64,000 bases of DNA from Stercorarius parasiticus (Eukaryota; Chordata; Aves; Charadriiformes; Stercorariidae). This document shows, one piece after another, positions 1 to 12,607 of the stretch; the stretch's first letter is position 1; each line of letters begins with the position of its first letter. Both the position numbers and the translations under genes were made by a program. Where the stretch lies: positions 527,494-591,493 of the forward strand of contig VWZL01002555.1 in the NCBI GenBank assembly GCA_013396915.1. Direction: 5' to 3'. Below the pieces are notes generated by a model. It had not been told where the DNA came from. It saw nothing but the letters and a program-made list of their open reading frames with translations, and did no database searches.

Positions 1-748
1 AGGCTTGCTTTTGATTCTGGTATGCGAATCTATGCCTTTAAAAAAAAAAAATAGAGTGAAACAAGGTACCAGTTCTAGTGACTAAATACGTATTTATTAA
101 TCTCTAGTTAGAATGTAGCTAGATTAGTTGGGTTAGATACTGTAAGTAGTACAAATAAAAAAAAACACACCTCAAAAACGCTTCTTGCTATAGTACTGAA
201 TTGTATTCTTTTTGCATGTTTGTCAGATAGCTATTGTTCTGCTCAAAAAAATGATGACAGCCTGTTTATGGGGCTTTAGGTGTTTATATATTACTGTTTT
301 AAAACTGCTCTGCTCCTGCAAATGTGCTGATTTGGCCTAAGAACTATTAATTGTGCTTGTTTGTAAAAGGCACTGTGTCCTTTGAGGTGTAAGTTATGCA
401 AAGTATTTTTGCTGTTAGTGAATTAACAATGCTGGTCCATGGTTGCTCAAAAAAGATGCTAATATCTGTTCTGACTCCTGTAGTATGGTGGAGGGCTGTT
501 AGCTGATGTCACTAGGTTTTTCCCTTCGGCGTCAAGGGAGCTGTTGTGGTTAAATGAAAAAAGATTGGACTTTTACATCCTTATCCAGTATCTTTGCTCA
601 AAGCTGACACGAAAGAGCAGCTGATGGCAGTCTCGGAATCAGAAGTGTAGCATCTAAGATTAAGAGGGGAGAAACTGGAGCAGCGTACTGAAGCTGTTAT
701 GAAACTGGACGTTTGTATTTCAGAATCTCTCTTGTTTTATTTTTACAG
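1..748 (+). other. GPBP1L1: GPBP1L1 intron, no exon seen
   Basis: AT-rich sequence that ends in a good acceptor (TTTTTACAG, AG at 747-748). The next exon starts in phase 1, so at least one coding exon lies upstream of the window. I see no exon, RNA gene or recognisable repeat here. Confidence 0.7.
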
Positions 749-942
749 AAAATCCCCCTAGTGCCAAGCAACCTACCAAGATGCTGGTCATCAAAAAGGT
801 TTCAAAAGAGGATCCTGCCGCTGCCTTCTCAGCTGCATTTACATCACCTGTTTCTCACCTGGCAAATGGCAACAAAGCCACCACCATTGTCCCAAGCGTC
901 TACAAAAATCTGGTTCCTAAACCTGCAGCTCCTCCTTCCAAG
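749..942 (+). CDS. GPBP1L1: GPBP1L1 coding exon
   Basis: Acceptor AG is at 747-748 and donor GT at 943-944. The exon enters in phase 1 (two bases complete a Glu codon) and encodes NPPSAKQPTKMLVIKKVSKE and then a Ser/Ala/Pro-rich stretch ending APPSK. The ATG at 781 is internal, because the open frame and the family homology both continue upstream of it. Confidence 0.93.
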
Positions 943-3900
943 GTACAGGGGTTTCTAACCAAGGTAGTGAAGTGCGGGTCGGGGGAGAGCGCTCTCCCTT
1001 GACAAAGGAATCAACCCCCTAACAAATAGCAGGAGTTGGAATCCAGTGGTTTCTGGGGTAGCGGCCTTTACAGTTGAGGTCTGTTTACTACTGAAATTGT
1101 TGTTCCCCGTTGAAATGCCATTTGGTCTTGTCCGTAAAGAGGACTAACTCTCTTCTGACCATACTAATGTCTGTTTGAATGGGTGTGTTCTCATGCATTA
1201 GACAAATCCTTATCTTAATTAGACAAAACAAGCAAATACAGAGAACTGGAATGTGTGCTACAATGTGCTTGAATTGTTCACGTGACTACCTTGAAAAATC
1301 TTTATTGGGTTACAATACTTTGATGTGTTTAAAACACAATTGAGGCTAAGGTCAGATTAGATTGTAACATCCTGCAATTTAGCTCTAATTTAGTTGAGTC
1401 TTAAAGACAACCTGGAAAAGTAAGTGGTATTGTGCTATAATTCTTTTACTAAAAGAAATACAGGAGTGTTGAAAAAACAAGTAGTTTCTTTGTTTCTTAG
1501 TTCTAGGCTTTATCTTGCCCATCTTTCCAGAGAATCCACATGTATGGATGCCCTACAAACCTTGTAGGATTGATAGTGAAAATATTTAAGAAGCTAAAGA
1601 AAATTATTAGCTAGGTTGTTCTTTAAAAAGGTGTCCAAATACTTTGAGTTCTACATTTTATTAATTGCTAATGCTGGTTGCGACATTCCAACAAAATCTT
1701 CCCTATGATTAGAGTAGATTAGTCTCGCACACTTCAAAGGTAAAAGCAAAACAGGGAAGAGTAATAACTTTTTATAAGAAAGCAAGTTTAGAGCTTCTTT
1801 CTCTTTTGTAAGTTTCTCTTAATTCAAGCCAAATTCTGCCAAATACAGGAAGAATCCTAATATTCAACTGGACAGGGTGCTGGGCCATCTTGTCAAGATC
1901 GTGCTTTTGCCAAGAAAGGTTGGGCCAGATGATCCTTGAGGTCCCTTCCAACCTGATAGTCTATGATTCTTTTTTTTGTCACATTGTCTACTGGTGTCAT
2001 CAACAGCACTTTTGTTAATGAATGGTAACCATTAGCAAAGCTAAAAGGTAGGAGATCAGCATATCCTTAGGCAGAAAAACTGTGTGCGTGATGCCTTTTT
2101 TTAAAGGTACAGACATAAAGCAGCTATGGTAGGATGTATTATTCTGAAGACTCTAGAAAGTTGTACAGAAATTGCAGTGCAAAAAGTAGTGGAGGGGTCA
2201 AAACATTCCTTTTGACGAAGTCAGCAGTATTGGAAAGCTGTCACAGGCAAACTGAATGAAAAATGTTTTTGTTAAGTTGTACCAAGTAATATGGAAAGGA
2301 AGAGAACTGGTGGCAGTGAAACAATTGTGTTCTGTCTTGGCTAATTGAGATGGCTAATTGTTCACAGTCAGGCAGGCCATGAAGGTCATAATCTGCTTCC
2401 TTTTGATATTCATCTCTAGTTGTTGTGGTTGAATCTAGTGGTCTCCCTAAGAAAGCAATAGGGGTCTGTCTTTGAATTTGTCTAAGCCGCCCCTTTGTGG
2501 AAGCTGGGAGAACAACAATCGGCTGCCAAGAGCTGGATATCTGATCTGCGGAGAGAAACTTTTTGTCAAAGTAATTCTACACCCTAATTTTAGTACCAGG
2601 CAATATTGCACGGATTGGGATATTTTCTTGGTTTTAAGGGAATGTTTGTAATGTGTGCTGTGAGTGCTGAATAATCCATTCAATCATGTGGACTGCTATT
2701 GTTTTTAAGTTGGAGTGGAAGAGTAATGCTGATGGTCTCCCCTACTGATTTATTTATTTAAAAATTAATAAAAGAACCCAATGGAGAGTGAGAACATACT
2801 GAAATAATGGCTTCTGCTCTCATTGCTTGCGGAATGCAAGATCTGTTGCATCTCAGATTTAACTGAATCCCACTTGTGCATGAGTTATTTTGCTCGTGAC
2901 TTGAAGTTGGCTTCAGAAGTCTTAATGGGTCAAAGGAACCAGTATGTTTTAATGCTCTGACAGGTGTATTTCTTGTGCTACTTGATACAAGTTTCTTGTT
3001 AGGATCCTTTTTGTAAAGACTCACTTCACAGTGTTTGTCCTTGGTTGATAAGGGAGGCTCAAGAATAACATTCCAAGTAACAAAAACTTATCTTGAATTC
3101 TTTGCTTTTCAGCCAAATCGCCGGTGTATTTGAAGGGATACTGCAGAGAGTATCCAGAGCAAAACAGCAAGTGCTCATACACTTTAATGAACTGGCTGCG
3201 TTTTCTTCTTTTTTCTTCTCTTTTTTTTTTTTGTTGCTAAATCAGTGCCATGATGGACACTTTTAGAGCCCTAGGAAATAAATAATTTGCATTCTCAGCC
3301 TGGACAGAAATATTCCTTGATGTGCTTCTTCCTTGCACAGAGGAAGTTCCTGTCAAGTGATGCAAACCCTTTCTTTATGACATACAGTGTTCCCATATGA
3401 AATGTGAATTTAATTGGAATTTTTTACTTCCCATCTGTGGGTAGCTATAAGATGCTTTGCATTACTCGGTGGTGATTCCAATTAATGAAGAGCAATGATG
3501 GATTTTCTGTTTGAGCTCTAATGGTGTTTTACTGGAGCCCATGAAGCAGAATTGTGTGTGGTTTGGGGAAAATAGATGATGATAGGGGAAAATAATGGGT
3601 GTCAAGGTGAATTTGTTGAGACTGTTCTTGGAGAGGGAGGAAACAAGTCCATATAACAGCTGACATAATGTTTATTTGTTTTATTACTTGCAAGCAATGC
3701 CTTCTTGTGCCTTATCATTTACTGTCCAGTATTTTGTGTTCTCTTCAATACAGCCAAGTCCATGGAAAGCCAACAGAAGTGAACATAAACCAGGCTCGCT
3801 TTCCTCCAGCCGTGACTCCGCCTTTACCAGTCCAGTGTCTGTAACCAAACCAGCGGTACTGGCGAGTGGCTCGGTCCTCGCCTCTCCCAAAGAGGTAAGA

Positions 3901-6900
3901 GGTTGGGTTTGGGGATGGGGTGGGAACTTTTATCACTAGCGCCTACTGTAGCTTAAACGTGATAAGGTCCTCTCTGTACAAGGTATACCTACCTTTGCAC
4001 CCTTGAAGAATGACTCACTTGTACATTCTTAACGCGTTCTGCCACATCTCTTATACACCAAAAGAAATAAAAATATGGTTTGCATGGATGTAAAGCCATT
4101 GCTGCTAGTCTGAATGTATTAGAATTTCCCTCCAATATATAAAAAAAAAAGTACTAATGCGTTAAATAGTGTTGCATAACTAGGCCTGCGTAGACTTGGT
4201 GTTAGCAGAGTGCAGTTACCAAGAGCTGATGTGAACGGATAGGTAAACTGATTCCCATGCTGTTCTTTAATATGGGGGGAAAAAAGGGGGAAAGAGGGTG
4301 ATCTGACTCATTTCCTTTCTCTAGGAGAGCAACAGCACAAGCAATGAGCTCTGAGAGGGTTGAGGGGTTTTAATGCGTGTACATGTGTCTTCAGCTACTG
4401 TGTCTGGTTTTAATTTTGGTGTTGGAAGGAGGCGAGGTGGAAACTGACTTACCTCAGCTTCTGATCTGAAGTATGGAGAAAACCTTGTATATAAATCTGT
4501 TAACATTTCAGCACTAACTGTGACAAAACACAGTTTGCCCAACATTTCTATGCATCACTTCATCACTTGACTGTGACAAGTGACCTATTCACATAATTTG
4601 AAATGAGTGTGTTTGCGTTTCAAGTGTAACAGTGGATTTTTTTTCTAGTTGTGCATTGGTCTTTTTCCTTTACAGATCTTACTTCTAAAATAACTCTCTC
4701 ATCTTTACGAGTCTCTGCTTTGCAGGCTTTACTTTGCAACAGCCTGCGCTTTTCTGCTTTAGCCACTGCTGAGTGGAAAAGCAGTCATGAAAAGCAATAG
4801 TTAACAAGCATGCACCTGCCACTTATAGACAAATCTATAAACATTTATAAATCTATAAAGATCTATAGACAAATAGATCTTACACTGTAACCCTTCCCCT
4901 TACCTTGCTTTTGTCTGTCCTCAGATCAAGTCCTTGGTGCTACTGACAGCCTTCTCTTTTGTCTAATGCGCAGCACAGTATGGACCCCTTTGTGACATAA
5001 ATATGCAAACTTAAATAGGCTTTCACCTCCAGGTAGATACCGAGAAGGGCATTCACTTTATATCATACAGTAGTAATGCAAGTAGTCTCCATTATTTTAT
5101 TCCACCACCTTCCCCCACCCTAGAAGGTCTTGCCTGAAACTTGAGTCAGCAAAGATGTCAGATACTAATCTGAAAGCAGGAGTAGGCAGCTGGGTTTTCC
5201 CCAGAACAAGCAGTACTTCCTTTAATACTTCTTGTATTAGCAGCATCAATCAACTAAACAAAAAGGGCTTAAAAATTCTTCCCAGGACACTTGTAATGCA
5301 TTTTTCTTTGAATCTGTTGGAGACATGCAGTATGAAAACACAGGACCATGGCCAGTAAATACTACTGTAATCCCAGCTCCACAGGCCTACTACAAGTAAT
5401 CTCTGCTTTTTATTTCTGAAATGGGGATAATGCCCCTCCTGCAGAAGTGTTGGAAACAGCACCTTTATTCATAGGAGACCACAGTGTGCTGCCAGCTAGC
5501 ACTGGCACCGTGTCCCCACAAGCCAGTCTAAGGTAAAAATTAGGATACAGTCTGAATTCTTAAAATGATACAACATGACTTTTCTGTTAGACTAGCCACC
5601 CCTGTTAAAGAGACTGATAGCTGAACAAATATGAGATTATGCATAGTGCTCTCATTTAAAAAATATTAAAAAAAAAAAAAAAAAAAAACAAAAACAAAAA
5701 AAAAAACCCAAAAACTGAAATGCCTTAATGTTTTGGTCAAAGGGCCAAACCTACCTTTAGAAAAGATGTCAAAAAATGACTACTTGTACCCTTTTACATA
5801 ATAACATCCTCTTCTAGTGTTATAAAGCTTTCTACAGAAAGTCATGACTAAAATCAGAATTGAGGTAGGATTTAATTCCCTTTCAGGACTCTGTTGTTTC
5901 TAAACCTTAGCTGTAACTGGCTTCACCTAACGTGCAGAAATTAAGGTTTAGTACCTCAGCAGTTCTACACAGTGCCATTAAAACAGCTGCTTCTAGCACA
6001 GAGTTCAAGTGCTTTGGTAGAATATTCCAAATCACCAGAAGACAGATAAGTTTTAGTCTCCTTTGTTCATTATTACCTTCTGTCACTGCAGTCAAACTAA
6101 TTACCATGTTGAGAGCTTTAATTTTAGTACTGTGCTAGCTTTTTATCCTAATATTTGCAATCACTTGTTTTGTCTGTTACAATTGCTGATTTGTTCCTTA
6201 CTGTTTTGAATTGGGCAAAATCTGAAAAGGCCACCTGAGAAGTGTTTACTGTAAGACATCACTTTCAGCATGCACTTCCCTGAAAAGGCATCATTGCACA
6301 CCAGTGTTTCATGTGCAAGAGGCGATGGAAATATAAGCAGCAGTTGCTGCCTTGTTTTTGTTTTGCTAAATATTTTAGTCCCCTGATCTTTGCTCAGAGC
6401 ACTGTGAGTATGATAAAAATGTTTTGCAAAGGAGATTCATTTTGAAGATCCTGAATTTGCAACCTTTCCACCGTAGTTTAAAAAGGGGGGGGGGGGGTGG
6501 AGAAAAACACTGCAGGCTTTAAGAAGTTTTACTCTGTTTTAATATTGAGGGAAACAAATCAAAGCAAGTAAGCAAAGGAAAAGAATAGCTTTGCATGCAA
6601 GACTCTAGTGACAGGTATCCATACTAATGACTAAATTCCTCATTGTCTTAGAGCAGCCAAACATGAACTCCAATATATGAGCAGAAGGTTAAGACATAGA
6701 CAACTTTCACATAACATATTCATAGATTCCTTTTGCGTGTCCAGTCAAAATGATGGAACAGATTAAGTTGGAAGTTCATCTTAGTTGGTAGAGTTTTTAT
6801 TGCAGTGTCATGGCTAGGGTACTGCTAATAGGCAAACTGTTGTGCCTTATGCCTGATTCACAGATTCAAGATAATTAAGAAATCTTAAACACTGTGGAAG

Positions 6901-9900
6901 AGCAGGGGAGGTTACCTTGGGTTCATTAATTGAGCTGGGCAGATTTCCCACAGGCTCCAGGCTTGTCTGTGTCTGGCTCCACACTGACCCGTCTGGGCTG
7001 CGAGTGTACATAGCAAGGAATCAGCAGCGAGCTCTTCAGGGGAGGTTACTGCGGCTGCCTGTTTCACATCCAGTTGTGGTTAGTTAAGGACGTGACCACT
7101 CCCTGAAAGGAGATTACCACCCCATAGCTTAATTTCAGGGTAGAGTCTGTCAGGATGGCTTAAGACACAAATTTGAACTGCGCCTAATCTCCTTAATTTT
7201 TGTAGGGTAGGAGTGCTGCATGAAATTCTCTGTCTTAATATTCTGTTGCAGACTCCAGCATTGCTTGAGAGTTACATTGCCAAGGAACAAAATAAATGTA
7301 TTCATGGCCGTATGAATTGACTCCTAGGAGAAGAAAAAATTGAGTCGATAATGATAGGTGGGAGAACAATGTGCTGGTAAGGGAAGAAGTGAATGTGCAA
7401 TACCAGTCAGTATTTTGATGGGAATTTGACATTAGATTTTTTTTTTTTGAGGCCAAAGAGCTGATGGGTGTTTGAAAGGTGTAAGCACAGACGCTGAAGA
7501 GGCCCCTGTCTTGCCAGCAACACAGTTTGAAAGTCTCTATATTCTACTTTCCTTGTCTAGAGTCCTTCCAGCACCACCCCTCCCATTGAGATCTGCTCTT
7601 CACGCTTGACGAAGCTGATGCGCCGTACCACCGATAAAAAGAGCGAATTCCTGAAGGCACTGAAAGATGATAGGAATGGGGAGATAACAGAGAACAGAGA
7701 ATGTGACAAGCTGGATGATGTAAGATCGCTGTCCTTACTGTATATATGATCATTATGTATTTAAGGATTTGGGTACAGAAAAAAAAAAATCAGGGCAGCG
7801 TATGAAATTCTGGCTCTGGAGGAGGAAAGGAGTGACTTCCATTGGCCTGGCACACATGCCACGAGAAGTAGTGCACAGCACTGTGATGAAGGGAGATCCG
7901 TGACATGGTGAAATGCAAATGGATTAGTAACAAATGAGGTGGGAAGGGAAGGTCACAGATGGTGAAGGTAATCCAGATTTTTGCAAGGATTCTCTAAGAA
8001 GTGAAACAATACCATATTTTAACATCTTAGTTTGCTTTCAGACTTTCTTTGTCAAACTACACCCACAGGAGAGTTGAATTTAGTGCTTGTGAAAGGTGCG
8101 GAATAGTGGCTCAAGCCTCAGAGGCTTGGACCAGACCTCTAAATGCATAAGTCTGTGGCTTAATGTGTACATAAAGGCCATGTGTAGGAGTATTTCATTC
8201 TTGTAGTTTTCTAACTCTCCCTCCGAAGCCACTGGTGATGGCTTTGTAATGCCAGCACTTAATCCCTTGACACAAAAGTGCTGTCCACCAAATGTCTTTC
8301 ATATTGTGTTGTCACGGCCAGGTAGAATTTACTTTCAACCATGATCAGTCCAGGCTCTGTAAAACACTGACTCAAGGTGAAAGGCTTTGCTTTACTTCGG
8401 AAAGCAGAAGCTTGAACTTGGAACAGTGCTATTGGCACGGTCTGTGCAAGCATGCTTTGATGCTTTTATTTTTCTTTAGATGGAGAGCAACAGCACACCA
8501 GAACCAAAGGAAAACTGGGAAGAGAACTGCCATCAGAATGGTCTTTCTCTCCCTTTGCCGGAGGAGGGGGAAAATCTCTCTCATTCATTGGAAGCAGAAC
8601 ACAGGTGAGTAAACGCCAAAATAAAATGTCTGGAGTAAAGGAGGGTGAGTCCTTGGACTCTGTGAGGAGAAAGAAACTATTTCAAAGAAAACATTCTTTT
8701 TGGGAAGCAGCCGTAGCTTTGTGTGTGCTGAGCTAGAGGTATGTGGGCTCCGTGACTAGTGCTGGACTGGGTGGAGTCTTATTGAAAATAAAACATGGCA
8801 CTGATGACAGGTGAGCCAAGACTTTACCAAGGCCTGTAATTAAATTCAAGTGCTTCTCTAGTGCCACGTCCCTGTGTGTTAATGATACCTCGTTATTTAC
8901 CTGCCCACACTGGGAGTCAGCATGAACCTAGTGTGATTCTGGTTGGTGTCCAAGCAGGTGTCGTAAATAGAATGGTCTGAAGATACACCCTCACACACAC
9001 ACACCACTTTGTTTCTGTCTGCACTTAGGATACTCACGTGCTGCTTTTAAATGCTGTAAAAGTGGAGGAGAGCTAAGAAAATATTTACCTGGTATCTCAG
9101 ATTGTGTCTTGGTTCACTGAGTAAGCAGTGTGTGAGCATCTGGTGTAAGCGGGTAGTAAGTTTTAGGAGATTCTGAGCTGCGATACTGGTTTGATTGCCT
9201 CATGTCCTCCTCCAGCGTCCTTGGGTAGAATTTCAGATCCCTGTCTTGCTGTCCTTCTGCCAGGCTAATTATTTACCCATTGTACAGGACTGCTGATGGT
9301 TAAATATTTGTAAAAGACATTGAAAACTGTTGGGTAAACACGAGGCATTGTTGAAGTGGTCTCTAATATGGAAGACTCCCTGGTGAATTGGGAGTGAATT
9401 AATAAAAAACCTTGTGCTTCATGGACAAAACGTTCTCTGCATTGCCATTGTTCCTTTGCTTTAATTCCCGTGCCCCTTTTATTTCCTCTGTGAATCAGGT
9501 TATTGAAAGAAATGGGATGGCAGGAATATCCTGAAAATGATGAGAACTACCTGCCCCTCACGGAGGATGAGCTCAAAGAGTTCCAAATTAAATCAGAGCA
9601 GGTATGTTTCTAGCTCTTGCCACTTGTGATGGCTCTTCTTCCTCTCCCTTCTCACGCGCGACTCTTCTGTGGTGCAATTCTTAAGGATGTTTGAGAAAAC
9701 AAAGAATTGAAGTGAAATTCTAGTGTGATTGATGACTCTGCATTATCTGTGCGGAGCGTTTGTATACAGTTAAATATACAATTTGTGCCCACAGACGGTT
9801 AGCGACACTTACTCTCTGCACTTTTGCTTGTTTTAAAACTTGCTTTCATTCCTACAGCGAAGAAGAAACGGATTTGGGAAGAATGGATTTCTTCAGGGCC

Positions 9901-10004
9901 GCGGCTCCAGCCTGTTGTTCCACTGGAGAAGCACTTTTAAGACAAAGATTGAGGACTCAGACACAGAAACTAGTAGCAGCGAAACGTCAGATGACGATGC
10001 CTGA
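749..10004 (+). CDS. GPBP1L1: GPBP1L1, vasculin-like protein 1, C-terminal part (six coding exons)
   Basis: This is the 3' part of the vasculin-like gene. Coding exons are 749-942, 3754-3894, 7561-7719, 8480-8604, 9499-9601 and 9858-10004. All junctions are GT-AG and every phase joins. The product is the C-terminal portion of a vasculin-family nuclear protein; the relative GPBP1 is known to bind GC-rich promoters and activate transcription, and the same role is inferred here. Recognisable segments are a Lys/Ser/Pro-rich stretch, the run MGWQEYPENDENYLPLTEDE, and a Ser/Asp-rich acidic tail ending ETSDDDA. The N-terminal half, including the start codon, lies left of the window. The stop at 10002-10004 appears to come two codons before the human stop, as I remember that protein. 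Confidence 0.95.
943..3753 (+). other. GPBP1L1: GPBP1L1 intron
   Basis: AT-rich intron bounded by GT 943 and AG 3753. Apart from a CR1 3' fragment at about 1868-1970 I see no conserved or coding element. ORFs on either strand here are short and lack family resemblance. Confidence 0.85.
1868..1970 (+). repeat. CR1 LINE 3'-end fragment
   Basis: The stretch around 1915-1970 carries the CR1 3' signature: GGGCCAGATGATCCTTGAGG, then GTCCCTTCCAACCTGATAG, then a CTATGATTCT terminus. The preceding 50 bases also read like the CR1 3' end. It is a 5'-truncated relic inside a GPBP1L1 intron. Confidence 0.8.
3754..3894 (+). CDS. GPBP1L1: GPBP1L1 coding exon
   Basis: A phase 0-0 exon of 47 codons between a CAG acceptor (3751-3753) and donor GTAAGA. 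It encodes a Ser/Lys-rich segment beginning PSPWKANRSEHKPGS and ending LASPKE, typical of the disordered middle of the vasculin family. Confidence 0.93.
3895..7560 (+). other. GPBP1L1: GPBP1L1 intron
   Basis: Large AT-rich intron. It contains an A-rich run (about 5668-5708), a short AT-rich direct repeat based on ATCTATAAA/ATCTATAGA (4841-4880), a MIR-like relic (about 5404-5460) and a 13-base G run (6485-6497). No exon is visible. Confidence 0.8.
5404..5460 (-). repeat. MIR-like SINE relic (reverse orientation)
   Basis: The stretch TTTATTTCTGAAATGGGGAT followed by AATGCCCCTCCTGCAG resembles the reverse complement of the MIR core (CTGTAAAATGGGGATAAT, then a CCT...CAGGG block). It is short and diverged, so the call rests on pattern only. 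Confidence 0.4.
7561..7719 (+). CDS. GPBP1L1: GPBP1L1 coding exon
   Basis: A phase 0-0 exon of 53 codons. The acceptor is CTTGTCTAG (ending 7560) and the donor GTAAGA. It encodes SPSSTTPPIEI, then SSRLTKLMRRTTDKKSEFLK and an acidic end (CDKLDD). The basic RLTKLMRR run is a hallmark of the family. Confidence 0.95.
8480..8604 (+). CDS. GPBP1L1: GPBP1L1 coding exon
   Basis: Enters in phase 0 and leaves with two bases of an Arg codon. It encodes MESNSTPEPKENWEE and then ENLSHSLEAEHR. The initial Met is internal to the protein. Acceptor is TTTCTTTAG and donor GTGAGT. Confidence 0.93.
9499..9601 (+). CDS. GPBP1L1: GPBP1L1 coding exon
   Basis: A 103-base exon completing the Arg codon. It encodes LLKEMGWQEYPENDENYLPL and then TEDELKEFQIKSEQ, the most conserved C-terminal block of vasculin proteins. 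Donor is GTATGT at 9602. Confidence 0.95.
9858..10004 (+). CDS. GPBP1L1: GPBP1L1 terminal coding exon
   Basis: Forty-eight codons plus TGA. It encodes RRRNGFGKNGFLQGRG and an acidic Ser-rich tail (DSDTETSSSETSDDDA). The acceptor is CATTCCTACAG. The first residues after the stop would be Lys-Trp, the apparent reverse of the Trp-Lys I recall at the human C-terminus. Confidence 0.95.
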   Translation, partial: RRRNGFGKNGFLQGRGSSLLFHWRSTFKTKIEDSDTETSSSETSDDDA

Positions 10005-10753
10005 AAGTGGGCACAAGAAAATTAAAATAAATAAAACCAACCCAATAAACTCAGTTCATAGTTCAACACGTGTTTGGGGTTGTATAAACTAAACAGAGTT
10101 TATTCTGTCTCCAGTCTGTTCAGTTTTTTCTTTTGTTGTTGATACTTCATGCACAAGGGAAATAATTGTATCCCAAAGAAGAGAGAAATTGGCTTCTTTA
10201 GCTTTTTCTTTTGGTTTTGCCCTAATGCTTAATAGAAGTTTGTGCAGCTAGCAAATTTTGACAAAAATCCCTTGTGGGGCAGTGCACAAGTTCAGTCTTG
10301 TAAGCAGGACACAAGTGGCTGACTGATCTTTGCAACAACAAGCTTCTAACAGTGCCGCCCGCATCACATAATGCCGTGCGGTAACAGTGTGCTAAAACAA
10401 TCATTGTCAATGACAAAATGGCTATTGAAGTTCTAATTATGTTAAATTAATGCTAATAACATGAATTTTTTTATTTTATTTTTTTTTGGCGGCTCGGGGA
10501 GCTTCATCACTTAACCAGGCGTTTGTGGTTTTCTTTTTTTGGGTACAGCTGTAAAATATTTGGATATAGGAATTGTTTGTGTTCTTCTTCTTGCAGCCTT
10601 GATATTCAGGGTGGATTGTAAAATATAAATTTTTTGTGAGATTTCAAAGATTAAGATTATTTTGATAACATTATTTACAGATTTAAAAAAGTGACTATCA
10701 CATTGAGTCTGTATGAGGGGGAAAAACTACTGCATCAAAAATAACTAACTTGG

Positions 10754-10759
10754 AATAAA
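10754..10759 (+). terminator. GPBP1L1: candidate GPBP1L1 poly(A) signal
   Basis: AATAAA sits 750 bases after the stop, followed within 35 bases by T-rich sequence. Earlier copies at 10026-10049 would give a very short 3' UTR. The choice is uncertain. Confidence 0.4.
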
Positions 10760-12449
10760 TATTTTGCATCAGTTTGCCAATTCTAATTGTCTTTCTTATG
10801 TAAGAAAAGCTTTCCTCTAAAGGGACCTGCAACTTTGGGGATTTAATAGTACTGGGGATAAATAGTTTCTTCTCCCGCTGTATTTTTCCACTTGGCAAAC
10901 ATTGCTGTAGCGCTCAGACTGCAGGAGCTAAACTCTTCCTTTAAGAAGGGAGAAGGAGAACAATGGTGAGATGATAGCCCCTGTTTGGGTTTTTTGGTTT
11001 TTTTTTTTTAAATAAGAAACAAAATCATTCAAATTATCTTCCACTAAAGCAGTTTTCTTTTTTTTTTTTTTTTTTTCCCCGCTTCATACAAAATCGTGAA
11101 GCTCGACTGGTCGGTGTCACTTGTTCCTAGTGCAATGCTGCTGTTTATGTTCACAACGTGGCAAGGGAATGTCTGAATCCAAAGCTGTTTTCATTGAAAT
11201 CTTTTTTAAAAATTCATGAAAACATTTCTATTAGATTAAAAAGGATTTTACAAACAACTCGGTTGTGGCCTAAGCTATTTCAGTGTCTGTTTTTTAAGTT
11301 CAGCTTTTGTACACAAGCGTTTTGGATTGGAAAGTATTGGCATGGGGTGTGCGGTTTGCACGCGGGTTGGATGGAATCGCACATTGAGTCCGAAATCCTG
11401 GTCTCGCTGACCAGGGGGGGTTTCACCCGAGGTCATGCTTGGGTCTTTTTTCATCTACTCCTGGCCAGGCAGAGAGGAGGGATATGGTAAAAAATTAAAA
11501 AAAAAAAAAAAGTTAAAAAATATTACAAGGTTTAGCCATGAATCTTTGCCTCTGGACTCAAGGGAACGCTGTCAGGGGCACCAGGTGTGAGTGTTCTACT
11601 TGTGCTTTTAGTTCCCCCTGACACTGGGACGCGAGGGCTGCCGTCAGCCCCCGGGTGAGGGATCTTTCTTCATCCCTGCCATCTCCAGCCAGGCTCATGT
11701 CGCTGGGTCTTCCTGGCAATGCTCTGGGAAGCGCTGGGTCTCTGGAAGACATTTCACAAATTGTCTAGTTCCGTTTGAAGGTCCTACTACTTTGGCCCCA
11801 TCAAATGTGTCTGGAAAAGTTTATTTCTTACAAAATTTAACTTCCTACATCCATTGAAGTGAAAAATTATGCAAATGTATTTGCGTGGTTGTCAAGAAAT
11901 GGGGTAAGTTTAAAAAAGTTCTTCGCATCAAATCCGTGCTGGTAGCCGCTTGTAATGGGCAAACTGGATGGCAAAATGATTCCTGCCTGGAGCGAGGAAC
12001 CTGCCTGCTGGGGGAGAGCGGAGCGGGACCTGTGTGTGCAGAGAGAACCTTCTGGTTCACAACAAACTTCCTTCGACCTCTGTGCCCTGACCCTCCCGGG
12101 GCTTGTGTGTGGTTTAAACATCAGTGAAGCTTCTGAAGGCATTACAGAGGCCTGGAGAGAACCTCTGAGCAAATCCCCATCAGTCAAACAGAAGCTTTTT
12201 CCTGGGCAAATCACCGATGACCTGTGAAGGGTGGCAAAGCGGGAGGGTGACCTGCAGCCCCCCGGGAGGAGCCTGAGGAGGGACCCTCTGGCTGAGCATC
12301 GCAGCTGGGGGGCTCCCCGAGCCTGTTTTGTCCATTGCTCCGTTGGCCAAGGGACATTTTTTTCCCCCCTTCCCACTCAGTGCCTGTGGTAAACAGCGGG
12401 AACGGCCGGTGTCGGGGGTGCGGCCGCCCTCCCTCGCCTGTCCCAGCGT

Positions 12450-12455
12450 AGCAAC
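12450..12455 (+). promoter_or_regulatory. CCDC17: possible RFX X-box half site near the CCDC17 5' end
   Basis: AGCAAC matches the right half (RGYAAC) of the ciliary X-box. The left half a few bases upstream (GTCCCA) fits poorly. It lies about 160 bases before the first CCDC17 coding exon in GC-rich DNA. Confidence 0.2.
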
Positions 12456-12607
12456 GGCGGCTTCAAACACGGCAGCCACCCTAGCCACCGCCGAGCAGGT
12501 CTGTGTGCGCGTCCCAGCCCACCGCGGGGGCCATGCCTGGCCGGAGGACCCCTGTCCCCGGGCAGGGTGGCACCCCCAGGTGACCCCCACCTCCTTGTGC
12601 TTTCCAG

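Larger units (their letters stand above)
10005..12607 (+). other. GPBP1L1 3' UTR and intergenic DNA up to CCDC17
   Basis: AT-rich 3' UTR-like sequence follows the GPBP1L1 stop. AATAAA occurs at 10026, 10030, 10044 and 10754, and T/A-rich runs follow at 10476-10500, 11000-11015, 11056-11080 and 11488-11520. I cannot tell which signal is used. From about 12200 the base composition turns sharply GC-rich, marking the CCDC17 promoter side. I see no gene. The 110-codon ORF at 11158-11490 has no recognisable features. Confidence 0.6.

Noticed and set aside
5668..5708. A-rich run as the tail of a processed pseudogene
   Set aside because: The sequence upstream shows no gene-like frame or target-site duplication. 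It is a simple A-rich tract.
11158..11490. 110-codon open frame between GPBP1L1 and CCDC17
   Set aside because: It has no domain, no splice or promoter context, and lies in GPBP1L1 3' UTR-like sequence.
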